Assembly: GCA_951812505.1 (NCBI GenBank) | Contig: CATOSI010000002.1 | Span: 682,001-746,000 of the forward strand | Length of the DNA stretch: 64,000 bases | Reading direction: 5' to 3' | From: an uncultured Dehalococcoidia bacterium | Lineage (GTDB): Bacteria > Chloroflexota > Dehalococcoidia > Lucifugimonadales > UBA1123 | In this document: positions 9,842 through 18,452 of the stretch, piece by piece | Layout: each line of letters starts with the position of its first letter | How positions within the stretch are numbered: position 1 is the stretch's first letter | Made by a program: the position numbers and the translations under genes | The notes under the pieces: generated by a model | Databases searched by the model: none | Told to the model about the DNA's origin: nothing | The model's input: the letters and a program-made list of their open reading frames with translations, nothing else

Positions 9842-10254
9842 AATGCTTCTCCTATTCTTTGATTAATTCTCATGGGGTTTTCGGGATTGCGGACCCTTCG
9901 GAACATCCACCGAGGGAGGAACAACCAGGGCGATGAGGAACACGATCAATAGCGACGCAAGTCGGCGCGTCGACTGGATGGGCGGATAGAACAAGTGAGC
10001 CATTACAAGCGTGCCGGACAGGGGCCAGCGATTCCGTCGTTGACCATTGGAACTGCGGGCCAGGATGACCAACGCTGTAGAGCACCTCGCTAAAGAGTTT
10101 GGTATGTCACTCGTCGAATTAAGAACTTCCCGACCTTCAAGTATAGCGATATAGAGATAAAACAGGGGTAAACTCTCAGCCAATTATGCTTTTATATTGA
10201 TTAACTTTACGCGACTTTGGTATATTCGGCTCTGCCGAGCTGTATTTCAGGCGC
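9842..10254. other. Intergenic region upstream of the LRR gene
   Basis: About 410 bp with no recognised gene. A 106-codon minus-strand ORF (9863-10183) has one hydrophobic run, LASLLIVFLIALVV, near its end. It has no visible ribosome binding site or recognisable family, so I do not call it. The segment just before 9841 holds the AGGAG of the LRR gene. The AT-rich stretch around 10180-10205 may mark the edge of the TnpB-bearing element. Confidence 0.4.
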
Positions 10255-10818
10255 GTGCCGGAACTCGGGAGCCGTCCCGACTATCAACAAAGGAGGGAAG
10301 TTGAAGGACTCAGACGATCACGACCGGCCGCCCTCGCGATGGCGAGACCAATGCCAGGAAGATCATCTTTGCGGCTCACGAACACAATGGTGGAGCATGG
10401 CAGAAGGCGCATACGCTCGAAGACCGTCCACAACCTGCTGAGCCTAGCACACTACCGCTTCGGGATGTTCCTGCGGCACAAGGCAGCCGAGTATGGTGTG
10501 ACTGTCCTGAGCGTCAACGAGGCGCACACCACAAAGACTGTCTCCTGGACCAGTGAATTGCTGGAGGATACTGGTGGCGCGTCTGTGATTACCGGCAGTG
10601 ATGGTGAGAGGATGGACCGTGACTACAATGGAGCGCGTGGGATCTACCTGCGCGCGCTGGGAGATCCCCCCGCGTTGAGAGCCTGGCTCTCTGAGTGCGC
10701 CGCGAGCGTGGACAACTCACGCCTCAGCGGAAATGTGAGGGCAGTCACTTACGCGACTGCCCTCGGAAACTCATTGATGTGCAACATTTCATCAACGAAT
10801 TTTTATCGGCTATTCTAA
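10255..10818 (+). pseudogene. TnpB-like (IS200/IS605 OrfB) C-terminal remnant
   Basis: From about 10402 the frame reads like the end of TnpB: RSKTVHNLLSLAHYRFGMFL, then VNEAHTTKTVSW, and the RuvC-III motif DRDYNGARGI near 10615-10645. TnpB is the RNA-guided nuclease of IS200/IS605 and IS607 elements. The two CxxC pairs that normally sit between the KT(V/C) motif and the last Asp are missing, a variation known in some TnpB lineages. The first two thirds of the protein, including RuvC-I, are absent, so this copy cannot be active. The last 60 codons overlap a strong stem-loop, as in elements where the guide RNA overlaps the 3' end of tnpB. Confidence 0.65.
10737..10764 (+). other. Stem-loop at the 3' end of the TnpB remnant
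   Basis: A perfect 10-bp stem, GAGGGCAGTC (10737-10746) with GACTGCCCTC (10755-10764), closes an 8-nt loop. Position and strength fit the right-end hairpin of an IS200/IS605-type element or part of an omega RNA. Only the position supports this. Confidence 0.5.
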
Positions 10819-11655
10819 CCGGGAAAGCATTGAGAGTAGATTGGTGGCGAAGCCAACGGTGTCCGCTCGGATTTCATCATACGGACCTTCCGCCAGAAAA
10901 TCCGCCGCCCTGCGGGGACCGGTACTGTCGAGAGACGTAAAATCCTCCCGGATTACGTCCAAGGCCCGTTCAACATCGGGGTCTCCAAGCAGCGGCTCCA
11001 TACATCTTGCTATATGTTCGATTCCCATGCCGTACCAGACATACGCCATGTCATATGCGTCCTTCTCGGACCCTCGATTCGAGAACGCCAGAGCCTTCAG
11101 AACCGTGAACGCTCCCGGTCCACATATCCACATTTCCCTTCTCGCTTCCTCACCTGCGGGAGTGCAGCCGTCAAGTGTCACCATTGTCCTATCGACGAAG
11201 GCGGTGTGAAGTCCGGGCGTTATATACGCGGCGAATCCAGGGAGGATGTGTTTCAGCCTGCCGCCTACGTCATCCTCGGAGATCGGTGGGATCAGAAATT
11301 CTATCGTGATCGAGGGACTGAATTCTGTCCTCCATCTCTGGTGGCTGGGGTTCCCGGCTTCACTTGTGCCAGGCATGAAACCTGCATCCAGAAGTCTCTC
11401 ATCAAAGTTCCTGTATCGCTCCTCGTCGAGAATCGCCAGGGAGAGTCCCATATCCACGTCAAGAGTGCCTGTGTGGGAATCCATACCCCAGATTTTCTCT
11501 GTCTGATCAACAAGCAGTGACGGGACCAGTCCACCTATTACCACGATGTCGTCGAGGTAATCTCCCAGCCTGGTGGCTGCGTACAGACATGTGGAATAGA
11601 CGTGGACTAGGTTCTCCGGTCTGTATGTCAGCGACGTTCTCGGTATTCTGTTCAT
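10810..11655 (-). CDS. AbiEii-like nucleotidyltransferase toxin, copy 1
   Basis: Start is ATG 11655, which overlaps the antitoxin stop by 4 nt (ATGA), giving 281 aa. An N-terminal nucleotidyltransferase core is visible: VVIGGLVPSL near residues 38-47 replaces the classic GS motif, and TLDVDMGL near 64-71 supplies the metal-binding D-x-D. A later block, CGPGAFTVLKALAF followed by KDAYD, is typical of AbiEii/AbiGii-type toxins, which in characterised systems transfer nucleotides to tRNA and stop growth. The partner is the antitoxin just upstream. A paralogous operon lies at 18453-20373, where the toxin is broken, so this is the only intact toxin of the pair. Assignment rests on motifs and gene order; the activity is inferred from the family. 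Confidence 0.75.
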   Translation of the reverse strand: MNRIPRTSLTYRPENLVHVYSTCLYAATRLGDYLDDIVVIGGLVPSLLVDQTEKIWGMDSHTGTLDVDMGLSLAILDEERYRNFDERLLDAGFMPGTSEAGNPSHQRWRTEFSPSITIEFLIPPISEDDVGGRLKHILPGFAAYITPGLHTAFVDRTMVTLDGCTPAGEEARREMWICGPGAFTVLKALAFSNRGSEKDAYDMAYVWYGMGIEHIARCMEPLLGDPDVERALDVIREDFTSLDSTGPRRAADFLAEGPYDEIRADTVGFATNLLSMLSRLE

Positions 11656-12710
11656 GTCATTCCTTTTTGGAGCAGTCTCCTGCGAAGTTCTGCTGCGGCT
11701 TCCTCTGCCCGCTCGGGATGGTCCTTCAAGTCCAGATACGCCTGCAGCGGATGTACGCATCGAATCCCTTCCACCGATGCGGCGCCATCGAATACCCCGT
11801 CGTCGTTGGGAACGACGATCCAGGTGTTGGCTCCCCTGGGCTCGTCACGGAAGCCAAGGCTGTCGAGCAAGTCCTGCGTAGGCATCCCCCCCATATACAG
11901 GGTAGTCAACCTGTGTCCGGCCCAGTGGGTCATCCGCCAGGCCGCCGCCAGGCCAGTGAAGGCATACTCGTGACCTATGTCGGACAACTTGCGGTCGAGG
12001 ATTTGGTCCACTCTCCCACCCATCCCCACGGTGATGTGTCCGCGCATCCGTGTATGCTTGTCGAAGCGGTACTCGTCCCTCCAGGCTTCGAGCAATCTGT
12101 CAGCATTGGTTACGCGGATACCTTTGGCGCCACGTTCAACCAGACCCATTTCGATCAGCCTGCTAACGATTTTGCTCACATGACCCTCGTGCAGTCCGGT
12201 GGAGGCTGCGAGCGAGCGCTGCAGGACCACCTCCCCGGGGTTTGTCAGCAACCATCGCGCCACACGCGATCCCCGCGGGGAAAAAGCGCTGTTGGGGCGG
12301 CCCGGTCGCCGGTAGAGGTTCTTGTGTCCCAGGATGTTTATGTAGATGCCGGGCGCCAGAATCCAGGCGTTCCCCGACAGGTCTAGCCACGACACTCCAG
12401 CCTGTTCGCAGCATTTCCTCGCCGACTCACCCATGAACGGAGCTGCCAATACCGGGATTGGTGAATTGGGAAGGCCATCTCTCATTGTGCCGATGCGGTC
12501 AACGGCGTGAGCTACCTGTCCCAATGTGCCCGAGTAGCTCCAGCATAGTGCGAAGGCGTGGGATTCACCCCTGACAACTGCATCAGCAACCGGAACAGAC
12601 GCAACAGTCTCTTCGTATGAGACCTCCACTGCGCCTATCGGAACGCTGAGGATTTCGATCAGCCTCCGGACGGCCTGTTCTATGGCGTACTGCTTTTGGG
12701 GTGTCCGCAT
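11652..12710 (-). CDS. AbiEi-like antitoxin / autorepressor, copy 1
   Basis: A 352-residue protein. A winged-helix domain lies near residues 148-200 (ARWLLTNPGEVV, then HEGHVSKIVSRLIEMGLV). A C-terminal domain holds AFTGLAAAW, the segment GANTWIVVPNDDGVFDG and the signature RCVHPLQAYLDL. These match the type IV toxin-antitoxin AbiEi family, in which the protein opposes the toxin and represses its own operon by binding inverted repeats. It starts 7 nt after a TATAAT box and immediately upstream is an imperfect inverted repeat, so the mRNA may be leaderless. The toxin gene follows with a 4-nt overlap. Copy 2 at 18453 is collinear throughout. Confidence 0.8.
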   Translation of the reverse strand: MRTPQKQYAIEQAVRRLIEILSVPIGAVEVSYEETVASVPVADAVVRGESHAFALCWSYSGTLGQVAHAVDRIGTMRDGLPNSPIPVLAAPFMGESARKCCEQAGVSWLDLSGNAWILAPGIYINILGHKNLYRRPGRPNSAFSPRGSRVARWLLTNPGEVVLQRSLAASTGLHEGHVSKIVSRLIEMGLVERGAKGIRVTNADRLLEAWRDEYRFDKHTRMRGHITVGMGGRVDQILDRKLSDIGHEYAFTGLAAAWRMTHWAGHRLTTLYMGGMPTQDLLDSLGFRDEPRGANTWIVVPNDDGVFDGAASVEGIRCVHPLQAYLDLKDHPERAEEAAAELRRRLLQKGMT

Positions 12711-12717
12711 ACTTGTA

Positions 12718-12760
12718 ATTATATAGAGCCTTGCTCATGTGCGCAATTAGCTGTATATAA
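12718..12760 (-). promoter_or_regulatory. Promoter-operator of AbiE-like operon 1
   Basis: Read on the minus strand, TTGCGC (12746-12741), a 17-bp spacer and TATAAT (12723-12718) form a good sigma-70 type promoter. It is overlaid by an imperfect inverted repeat, 12719-12734 against 12743-12760, with an 8-nt spacer. The ATG follows 7 nt after the -10 box, so the predicted start site lies at or next to the ATG. Confidence 0.65.
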
Positions 12761-12784
12761 GCAACTCCGAGTATGCGGAGAGTA

Positions 12785-13270
12785 TCAGCAATTGCGGGCT
12801 TCCGGGCGCCTCCAGATTTTGCGTCCGGGACCTTCCCGAAATCTGATGAGACCGCGGAGCACGTCCTCGACGGTATCGATGCAATGAAATATGAACTCCG
12901 GCGACATATAGAATACCCAGGGCCTTCCGTCAGAAGTCGCGCTGTCAAACCATCCATCAGGCCACTCGTCCAGGCGCTCGGCGAAGGCTTGGCGCTGTCC
13001 TGGCGGCCACTCAAATCCGTGATGGAACATCTTGTTCCTGTAGGGGAAGAGAGCCTCAAGGGTCTGCCGAAGGTCCTCTGGCATGTATTCCCCCAGGCCG
13101 AAGCATTCGTCATCGACCATCTCCATGATCTTGCGCGCCAACTGCCCGCTCGGTTTCTTCCTGCCCACTCCCTCGAAGATACCGCCAAAGATGGATTCTG
13201 TGAGAGGCGCCAGCATACCGACGGCCGCCATGCTGTGAGCCGCAGACTGGTAGATAGAGAACTGTATCAA
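12785..13270 (-). pseudogene. HEPN-domain protein, 5' end removed by IS21
   Basis: The 161-codon frame from TTG 13270 has a HEPN signature, R78-N-K-M-F-H83, i.e. R-x4-H, the RNase active-site pattern of HEPN toxins, inside the helical stretch PYRNKMFHHGFEW. The coding-like frame continues upstream of 13270 (EVAVDRHIEL and so on) up to the IS21 end at about 13340 without a good start codon. The natural 5' end was therefore probably lost on IS insertion or deletion; TTG 13270 could still allow a shortened product. The gene lies just upstream of AbiE operon 1 in the same direction, with 74 bp between them. Function as an RNase is inferred from the motif only. Confidence 0.55.
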
Positions 13271-13346
13271 TTCTATGTGCCGGTCGACAGCTACCTCATT
13301 CGCCTCTCCCCTGGCCCTTCTCGCAACTTCCCCTGAACCTGTTACA

Positions 13347-13390
13347 CGTCAACCATTCTTGCCGGTTATGCGACAATCATTCTTGCCGGT
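13347..13390. repeat. IS21 left-end double terminal repeat
   Basis: Two direct copies of a 20-bp repeat: 13347-13366 and 13371-13390 (cgacaatcattcttgccggt), differing at 2 of 20 positions. These are the transposase-binding sites of the element. Confidence 0.8.
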
Positions 13391-14165
13391 CTGACTCCTG
13401 CTCTGTGCGACTACTCTGCGCCGCGCCGGTCCTGTAACTCGGCACGTCAAACTCCAGTATGACCGAGTGGTGAACGATCCTGTCTATGGCCGCCGCGGTC
13501 GCCATGGGGTTGTCGAACACCTTCTCCCATTCACTGAAGACCAGGTTTGAGGTGATGCCCAAGGAACGTCGCTCGTAGCGCTCGGCTATGAGTGTGAACA
13601 GCACCTCCGACTCCTCGGCCCCCTGTGGCAGGTAGCCCAGGTCGTCTATGATGAGCAAGTCGAAGTTGTCCAGCTTGCGCAGCATCCGCGGCAGTTCCAG
13701 GTCTCGCTTGGCAGCGAGCATGTCCTGCACCAGACGGTATGCAGGGATGAACAGCACGGAACGACTCGACTCCACCAGCCGGTGTCCGATGGCGCATACG
13801 GCGTGGGTCTTGCCGGTGCCCGGCATACCGAACGCCAGCACGTTGACTCCTCTATCCACAAAGTCCCCTTCGACAAGTCTGTTGAGCTGCTGCCTGAGCT
13901 TGATCGGAGTCCGCTCGTGCTCGAAGGTGTCCCAGGTCTTGCCCGCCGGCAGCTTGGACGCCCTCCTCAGCCTGTCCACTCTCCTTATCCGACGGTCCTC
14001 CGCTTCCTGCTCCATGACCTCAACGAGTGTGGGAAGCGCATCGGCGTGTCCGGCCTCGTCGAACCTCGTTACGGTCTCTGCAGCCAGCGTCGGCAGCTTG
14101 AACTCCCTGCACAGCTGTCTGATCCTGTCTCCCACCGCGATCGATGGATGCATGTCCGCGATCAT
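13377..14165 (-). CDS. istB: IS21 helper ATPase IstB
   Basis: Start is ATG 14165, overlapping the istA stop by 4 nt, giving 262 aa; the longer frame upstream lies inside istA. It is an AAA+ ATPase with Walker A GMPGTGKT near residue 107 and Walker B LLIIDDLGYL near 164. IstB selects target DNA and stimulates IstA during transposition. Length and motifs are normal for the family, so the element may be active. Confidence 0.92.
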   Translation of the reverse strand: MIADMHPSIAVGDRIRQLCREFKLPTLAAETVTRFDEAGHADALPTLVEVMEQEAEDRRIRRVDRLRRASKLPAGKTWDTFEHERTPIKLRQQLNRLVEGDFVDRGVNVLAFGMPGTGKTHAVCAIGHRLVESSRSVLFIPAYRLVQDMLAAKRDLELPRMLRKLDNFDLLIIDDLGYLPQGAEESEVLFTLIAERYERRSLGITSNLVFSEWEKVFDNPMATAAAIDRIVHHSVILEFDVPSYRTGAAQSSRTEQESDRQE

Positions 14166-15694
14166 CGCACACCTCCCACCAGCAGCCTGTCGTATACGCT
14201 CAGATCCACGACACCGACCCTCTTCAGGTCTGGGACCGGCGGCGGGTCGGGAGCCGATAGTTGACGAACCATCGCGTAGTCGAAGCTCAACCCCGACTCC
14301 AGAAGTCTTCTGAGTACTCTGTCCACCTCCGACTCCATGGTTGTCGCGGCCAGGTGCAGGATGCGCACGTACTCCACGTCGGCGCGCTCTCCCTTCCACT
14401 CACACAGCGCATCATAGGTTCGTCTGAACGTATGGGTTGGGAACATTTGCTCCCTGAATCTGTACCTGGCGAATGCTCCAGGCTTGCGCACCAGTGAAGC
14501 TATGATATGGCGGTAGTCGATCTGTGCCTCACCCCCGCCGTGTATCCGCTCCATGCTCTCAACCAGGTGGTCCTTGTAGTACACCTCGATGCGATCGGCG
14601 TACAGCCTTACGTTCACCTCCATCCCTATCAGTCGGGACGGCACCGAGTATGTCCGGTTCGCCACCCTGATCGTGCTCCACCTGCGTACCCTGCAGCTGT
14701 AGTTGACGTACTCTGGCACAGGCGCCGGGGGAAGCGGAAGCAGATGACGCCGCTCTCTCTTCAGCTTCGAGCGGGCCAGTCTGTTACGCCGGTCCACGAT
14801 CCGTCTGATGAACTCAACGTACTCTCGCTCCGACTCGAAGTCGCGACTGCCCCGCAGGATCAGCGCCTGGAGGACCCTGTTCTTGAGACGACGGTGTCCC
14901 TGTTCGACCACACCGTTCTCATTAGACGAGCGAGGGTTGGTCCTTGTGTGCTCCACCCCGTAATGCGCGAGCACCGCCTCGTACCTGGCGTTGATCGCGC
15001 GACCCCTGCTGTTCTTCAGGTCGTGCGTGGCCGCCGACAGGTTGTCGGTGCGCACCACCCTCGGCGCTCCGCCCAGATCCCACAGCGCTCCCTGGAGTCC
15101 CTTCACCAGCGCCGCGAACGTCTCGCCAAAGCACACCTCCGCGTAGCTCCAACCCGAGTGGCTCAGTACTAGGTGGAAAAGCATATGCCTGAACGGCTGT
15201 CCACCTATGGTCACTCCCAGTTCCGAACAGTGGGTGAAGTCCAACTGGGCCTCGCGACCGGGCGGATGGTCCTGCTGGAAGTACACCTCCTTGTCCGGCC
15301 CATGAAGGGCTCTGTAGTCTCTCATGCGCCTCTGCAGCGTCCTCAGTTGCGATCCGCCGAACCTGTCCGGGTGTCGCTCGTCGAGCCACTCCAGAATGGT
15401 TGTTGCACTCAGGTCACCGTCGGGGTCTGTCCGCAGCAGCGGTACGACATCGCTCTCCCACACATCTGCAAACGGGTCCGGTCTGCTTCTCCACCTCCGT
15501 CTTGCCTTCTTCCTATCCGACGGTAACTCTCCCAACTGCCAGTCCCTTGCCGATCTCTCACTCATGGCGGCTGACGCCGCCGCTGCCTTCTGTGTCTTGC
15601 CTTCCATAATCTTCTGCCTCAGTAGAACTACCTGTTGATCCGTGATCAATCTGGCACCTCCTGGTACCAGACCATCGTATCTACTGACCGGCAA
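14162..15694 (-). CDS. istA: IS21 transposase IstA
   Basis: A 510-residue transposase with an N-terminal helix-turn-helix (about 10-60) and an RNase H-like integrase core. Visible catalytic blocks are AQLDFTHC (first Asp), VVRTDNLSAA (second Asp) and SSNENGVVEQGHR (Glu). It cuts and joins the terminal repeats found at 13347-13390 and 15687-15728. It is translationally coupled to istB. Confidence 0.93.
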   Translation of the reverse strand: MPVSRYDGLVPGGARLITDQQVVLLRQKIMEGKTQKAAAASAAMSERSARDWQLGELPSDRKKARRRWRSRPDPFADVWESDVVPLLRTDPDGDLSATTILEWLDERHPDRFGGSQLRTLQRRMRDYRALHGPDKEVYFQQDHPPGREAQLDFTHCSELGVTIGGQPFRHMLFHLVLSHSGWSYAEVCFGETFAALVKGLQGALWDLGGAPRVVRTDNLSAATHDLKNSRGRAINARYEAVLAHYGVEHTRTNPRSSNENGVVEQGHRRLKNRVLQALILRGSRDFESEREYVEFIRRIVDRRNRLARSKLKRERRHLLPLPPAPVPEYVNYSCRVRRWSTIRVANRTYSVPSRLIGMEVNVRLYADRIEVYYKDHLVESMERIHGGGEAQIDYRHIIASLVRKPGAFARYRFREQMFPTHTFRRTYDALCEWKGERADVEYVRILHLAATTMESEVDRVLRRLLESGLSFDYAMVRQLSAPDPPPVPDLKRVGVVDLSVYDRLLVGGVR

Positions 15695-15728
15695 AAATCG
15701 TTGTCGTCACCGGCAAGAATGATTGTCG
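15687..15728. repeat. IS21 right-end double terminal repeat
   Basis: Two copies of the 20-bp terminal repeat: 15687-15706 and 15709-15728 (accggcaagaatgattgtcg). The outer copy is the exact reverse complement of 13371-13390. Confidence 0.8.
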
Positions 15729-15732
15729 CTGT

Positions 15733-16652
15733 TCACACCCTGCCCTCTACCCACCTGCGAACCTCCTCGAACACCCGCTCGGCAGGATTAAGCTCAGGAC
15801 TGTAGGCAGGCAGCGTTATCGTCTTCACCCCCGCTATACTCCTGACCAACTCGCTGCGATGACTGCCCGCTCCGTCCCACACCAGCGCTCTCACTTCCGT
15901 GTATCGCCTAACGCTCAACACCGCGCGCGCCACCGTCTCAGAGCTCATCGAGTCTATCCACACCCACTCCAACTTCCCACGCGCAAAGTCCACCACCAGG
16001 AACAGGTACTTCCATTCATACACCAATTGCAACCGCTGAACCACCTTCACCCCACGAACTCCCCACACACGACGCACCATCCCACGAAGTCCGACTCGCA
16101 TCTCATCGACAAACCCGATCAGCGTTCCCGAACCGACTCCCGCTCTCCGAAGGGAACGGCCAAGCCCCCCTTTTTCCAGCGCCTCTGCGCATCCAGGTCC
16201 GCCTTCTCATGCCGGGGTCTGGGAACCTTCGGCGAACATCCCAACCGCTCAAGCACACTGTATATGCTGTTCCCCTTGAATCTCACTCCGTACTCAGACT
16301 CCACCCAATCGGCGATCTCACCGGCCGTTCTGAAACGTCCACTTCCAATCTCCACAACCAGTCTCCGTTCCTGAGACTCGCTCAGAAACCTCGGCTGACC
16401 CACTCCGCCCATCTTGCACGACACAACTTCGTTGAGGCCGCCATCTCTGTACCACTCCACCCATCTCTGAGCGCTGCGATAGTGAACGCCGACAGCCTCT
16501 GACGCCGCTTTGATCTGCCAGCCGCTGCGTACCAGCCACAGCAGGTGAACCCGTGTGCGAATACTGACGTCTGTCTGGGACTGGTAGGCCTCTTTCAAAG
16601 CCTCCGGGGTGTCGTTCTCGCACCATTCTATCCTGAGAGGTCTTCCGATCAT
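15733..16652 (-). pseudogene. IS630-family transposase, two frames, cut by IS21
   Basis: The first frame (16652-16119) encodes the helix-turn-helix part with VGVHYRSAQRWVEWYRDGG. The second (from about 16170 to 15733) encodes the DDE domain: GFVDEMRVGLRG, ALVWDGAGSHRS and LPAYSPELNPAERVFEEVRR. The frames join through a -1 shift at A5G6 (16165-16175), which contains the canonical slippery heptamer A-AAG-GGG, so the shift may be programmed. The product stops right after RRWVEGRV because the IS21 tip supplies the TGA. IS630 transposases normally run on for a few tens of residues, so this copy is truncated. Confidence 0.8.
16167..16173 (-). other. Candidate -1 slippery heptamer in IS630 transposase
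   Basis: On the minus strand AAAGGGG is read in the zero frame as A-AAG-GGG, an X-XXY-YYZ heptamer. A -1 slip here joins the helix-turn-helix frame to the DDE frame exactly where the protein similarity changes frame. Confidence 0.5.
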
Positions 16653-16864
16653 CTTCTGCCCTCCAACGCCTGGGTTGGACTCAGCATAAACGAAGTTTCA
16701 GACTACGACCAGTTCCTTCATGCCCACATCACTCCGAATTGGTATAAGGAGGTCGCCCCCCTATGTCCCCCATCCACTACAACAGATAAAGGAATTGGTG
16801 CAGATAGCGTAACTGGCGCATAAACGACAAGGCTAATTGACATTGACCACTCGTCATAGTCAAA

Positions 16865-18328
16865 TTAAGTCTCCAAGTATGGACCGTCTCGATATTCAGG
16901 TAGTTCGCCCTCATAACCCAAGAGCCGGCAGATGGCAATAAGATTCACCCAAGTGATGAATTGATAGTCACTATGCCAGCCACCGTCCTCAGGCTCTGAG
17001 CAGTACGTTCCCCTATGAACCAGAGAGTCTCTGGTTGAGACAATACGATGTATCGCCTGACTATCTAGCGGAAGGCCTAGATCCCCAGCTAAGCGCCTGA
17101 GTCTGCTTCGAAATGAATTGCGGAAGACACCCTGGATTTGATTTCCGATATGGTCTTTGACATCCTGTGGAAGACAAGTACCGCGGACTGCCTGTCGCAA
17201 CTCAGGGAGGACATCCCTTTTGAATTCATTCTCCTCAATGTATTCGGAAAAGCTTACGGCTTCCGAATATTTGGCAACTATCAGTTCTGTCAGCGTCGAA
17301 GCTAGCAGTCCTCGCGACTCCATGTATGACGTTTCGTCGCACGCATTTGTGAACTGATTAATTAGGACTCGCAGCGCTGATCTATCAACTGGGTTGGGGG
17401 TCTCTTCGAATAAAGTAGGGGCGAGCGTAGTTATATCCAGCTTTGGAATTAGACTCTGTCGATTACTTCCGATTGGACGGTACCTAATCGTGTTCGAGTA
17501 GGCCATAGACTCAGCATATTTATGGATTCTCTCCACGACGTTTCCAGTGGATTCTTCAGTGACCTCTCCATAGTACCAGTCCACCCGGTTACCGGTGATG
17601 ACCCGGAAAACACACGACAGGTCGTCCATACAGTCCCTGAATTCTGCCAGCGGTAATGATTCGCGTCTGATTCCCCGTTTGCCAACAACCATACGACCTG
17701 CGTCAATCAGGTTGGTCAGGAGTTTGCTGATATCATTCGACGCTCCACGTCGTTTCAGCGGACTCTCAATACAGACTTGAGCCGTGGGCTCTACTCCATG
17801 TCCACTAATGAGTCTCTGAGCAATTTTCTGATAGTCGACGACAGGACTGACCACAATCCGGAAACCCCGAACTTCCAGATTAATAGGTTCCGGATCATCT
17901 CTTGCACTATCGTGCCACAGGAAATTCGATATAAGGAAGCGGGCCTCGGTATAGCCATCTTTCGACATCCCTCGTCGGCGGGCCTCCAGATATTGGGTGC
18001 CGAAATTGAGTTCAGTCGGCTGAACCGCCATCGGCGCAAGGAGCCAGTTATTCCTTGAGAAGAGTATCTGCCCACCAGGATTGAGGTGCCAACCGCCAAC
18101 AGCGTCGCCGGAGAATGTGAGTGTGCAGTTAGCATCTGCACTGGATTCAACTTTAGTGCCGTTAAAGAGATGCGTAGGAATAAATCTTACGGATATACGA
18201 CCAGACGGGAAATGGGCAGCTTCGAAATATCCCCGGGTATCCAGCCTGTTTTCCCCTTCCTCGAGCCTGATTGAGCAAGTCCCTTCGTAACCTTCGATTG
18301 GCTGGCCGTATCGCTCCATTAGTTTCAT
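16865..18328 (-). CDS. ApeA-like protein with C-terminal HEPN motif
   Basis: A 487-residue protein with a good ribosome site (AGGAG, 9 nt before ATG 18328). The first 170 residues are beta-rich. The C-terminal third is helical and ends with R433-D-S-L-V-H438, the R-x4-H motif of HEPN RNases, followed by a further helix (ITWVNLIAICRLLGY). This layout matches the ApeA type of anti-phage protein, where a beta-rich N-terminal domain is thought to sense infection and the HEPN domain cuts RNA. I see no strict ApeA N-terminal motif, so the name is tentative. It is divergent from AbiE operon 2, and their shared 124-bp intergenic region holds the operator palindrome, which may also affect this gene. 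Confidence 0.5.
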   Translation of the reverse strand: MKLMERYGQPIEGYEGTCSIRLEEGENRLDTRGYFEAAHFPSGRISVRFIPTHLFNGTKVESSADANCTLTFSGDAVGGWHLNPGGQILFSRNNWLLAPMAVQPTELNFGTQYLEARRRGMSKDGYTEARFLISNFLWHDSARDDPEPINLEVRGFRIVVSPVVDYQKIAQRLISGHGVEPTAQVCIESPLKRRGASNDISKLLTNLIDAGRMVVGKRGIRRESLPLAEFRDCMDDLSCVFRVITGNRVDWYYGEVTEESTGNVVERIHKYAESMAYSNTIRYRPIGSNRQSLIPKLDITTLAPTLFEETPNPVDRSALRVLINQFTNACDETSYMESRGLLASTLTELIVAKYSEAVSFSEYIEENEFKRDVLPELRQAVRGTCLPQDVKDHIGNQIQGVFRNSFRSRLRRLAGDLGLPLDSQAIHRIVSTRDSLVHRGTYCSEPEDGGWHSDYQFITWVNLIAICRLLGYEGELPEYRDGPYLET

Positions 18329-18402
18329 GCTGTTTTCTCCTATACGGAGACATACCTATAATGCGTAAGTCCCATTCCAAAGGATATTATGCAAGTTGTT
18401 CA

Positions 18403-18442
18403 TTTACGTTAAGTTGCACATGCGAGCAACTTAACGTAAAAT
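18403..18442 (+). promoter_or_regulatory. Promoter-operator palindrome of AbiE-like operon 2
   Basis: A perfect 15-bp inverted repeat, TTTACGTTAAGTTGC (18403-18417) and GCAACTTAACGTAAA (18426-18440), with an 8-nt spacer. TTGCAC (18414-18419), 17 bp and TAAAAT (18437-18442) form a sigma-70 type promoter inside it. Start of transcription would be near 18449-18450, leaving about 3 nt before ATG 18453. A repressor here would block the promoter; the antitoxin is the obvious candidate. Confidence 0.75.
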
Positions 18443-18452
18443 AGCAACTATT

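Larger units (their letters stand above)
13340..15737 (-). mobile_element. IS21-family insertion sequence
   Basis: About 2.4 kb carrying istA and istB. Each end has two copies of a 20-bp terminal repeat, as is usual in IS21. The inner left (13371-13390) and outer right (15709-15728) copies are perfect reverse complements. Both tips begin TGT reading inward. I find no matching target duplication. The left flank is the HEPN gene and the right flank is inside an IS630 transposase, so an adjacent deletion probably followed insertion. Confidence 0.85.

Noticed and set aside
9863-10183. 106-codon minus-strand frame upstream of the LRR gene
   Set aside because: No ribosome site and no family; the hydrophobic run alone is not enough.
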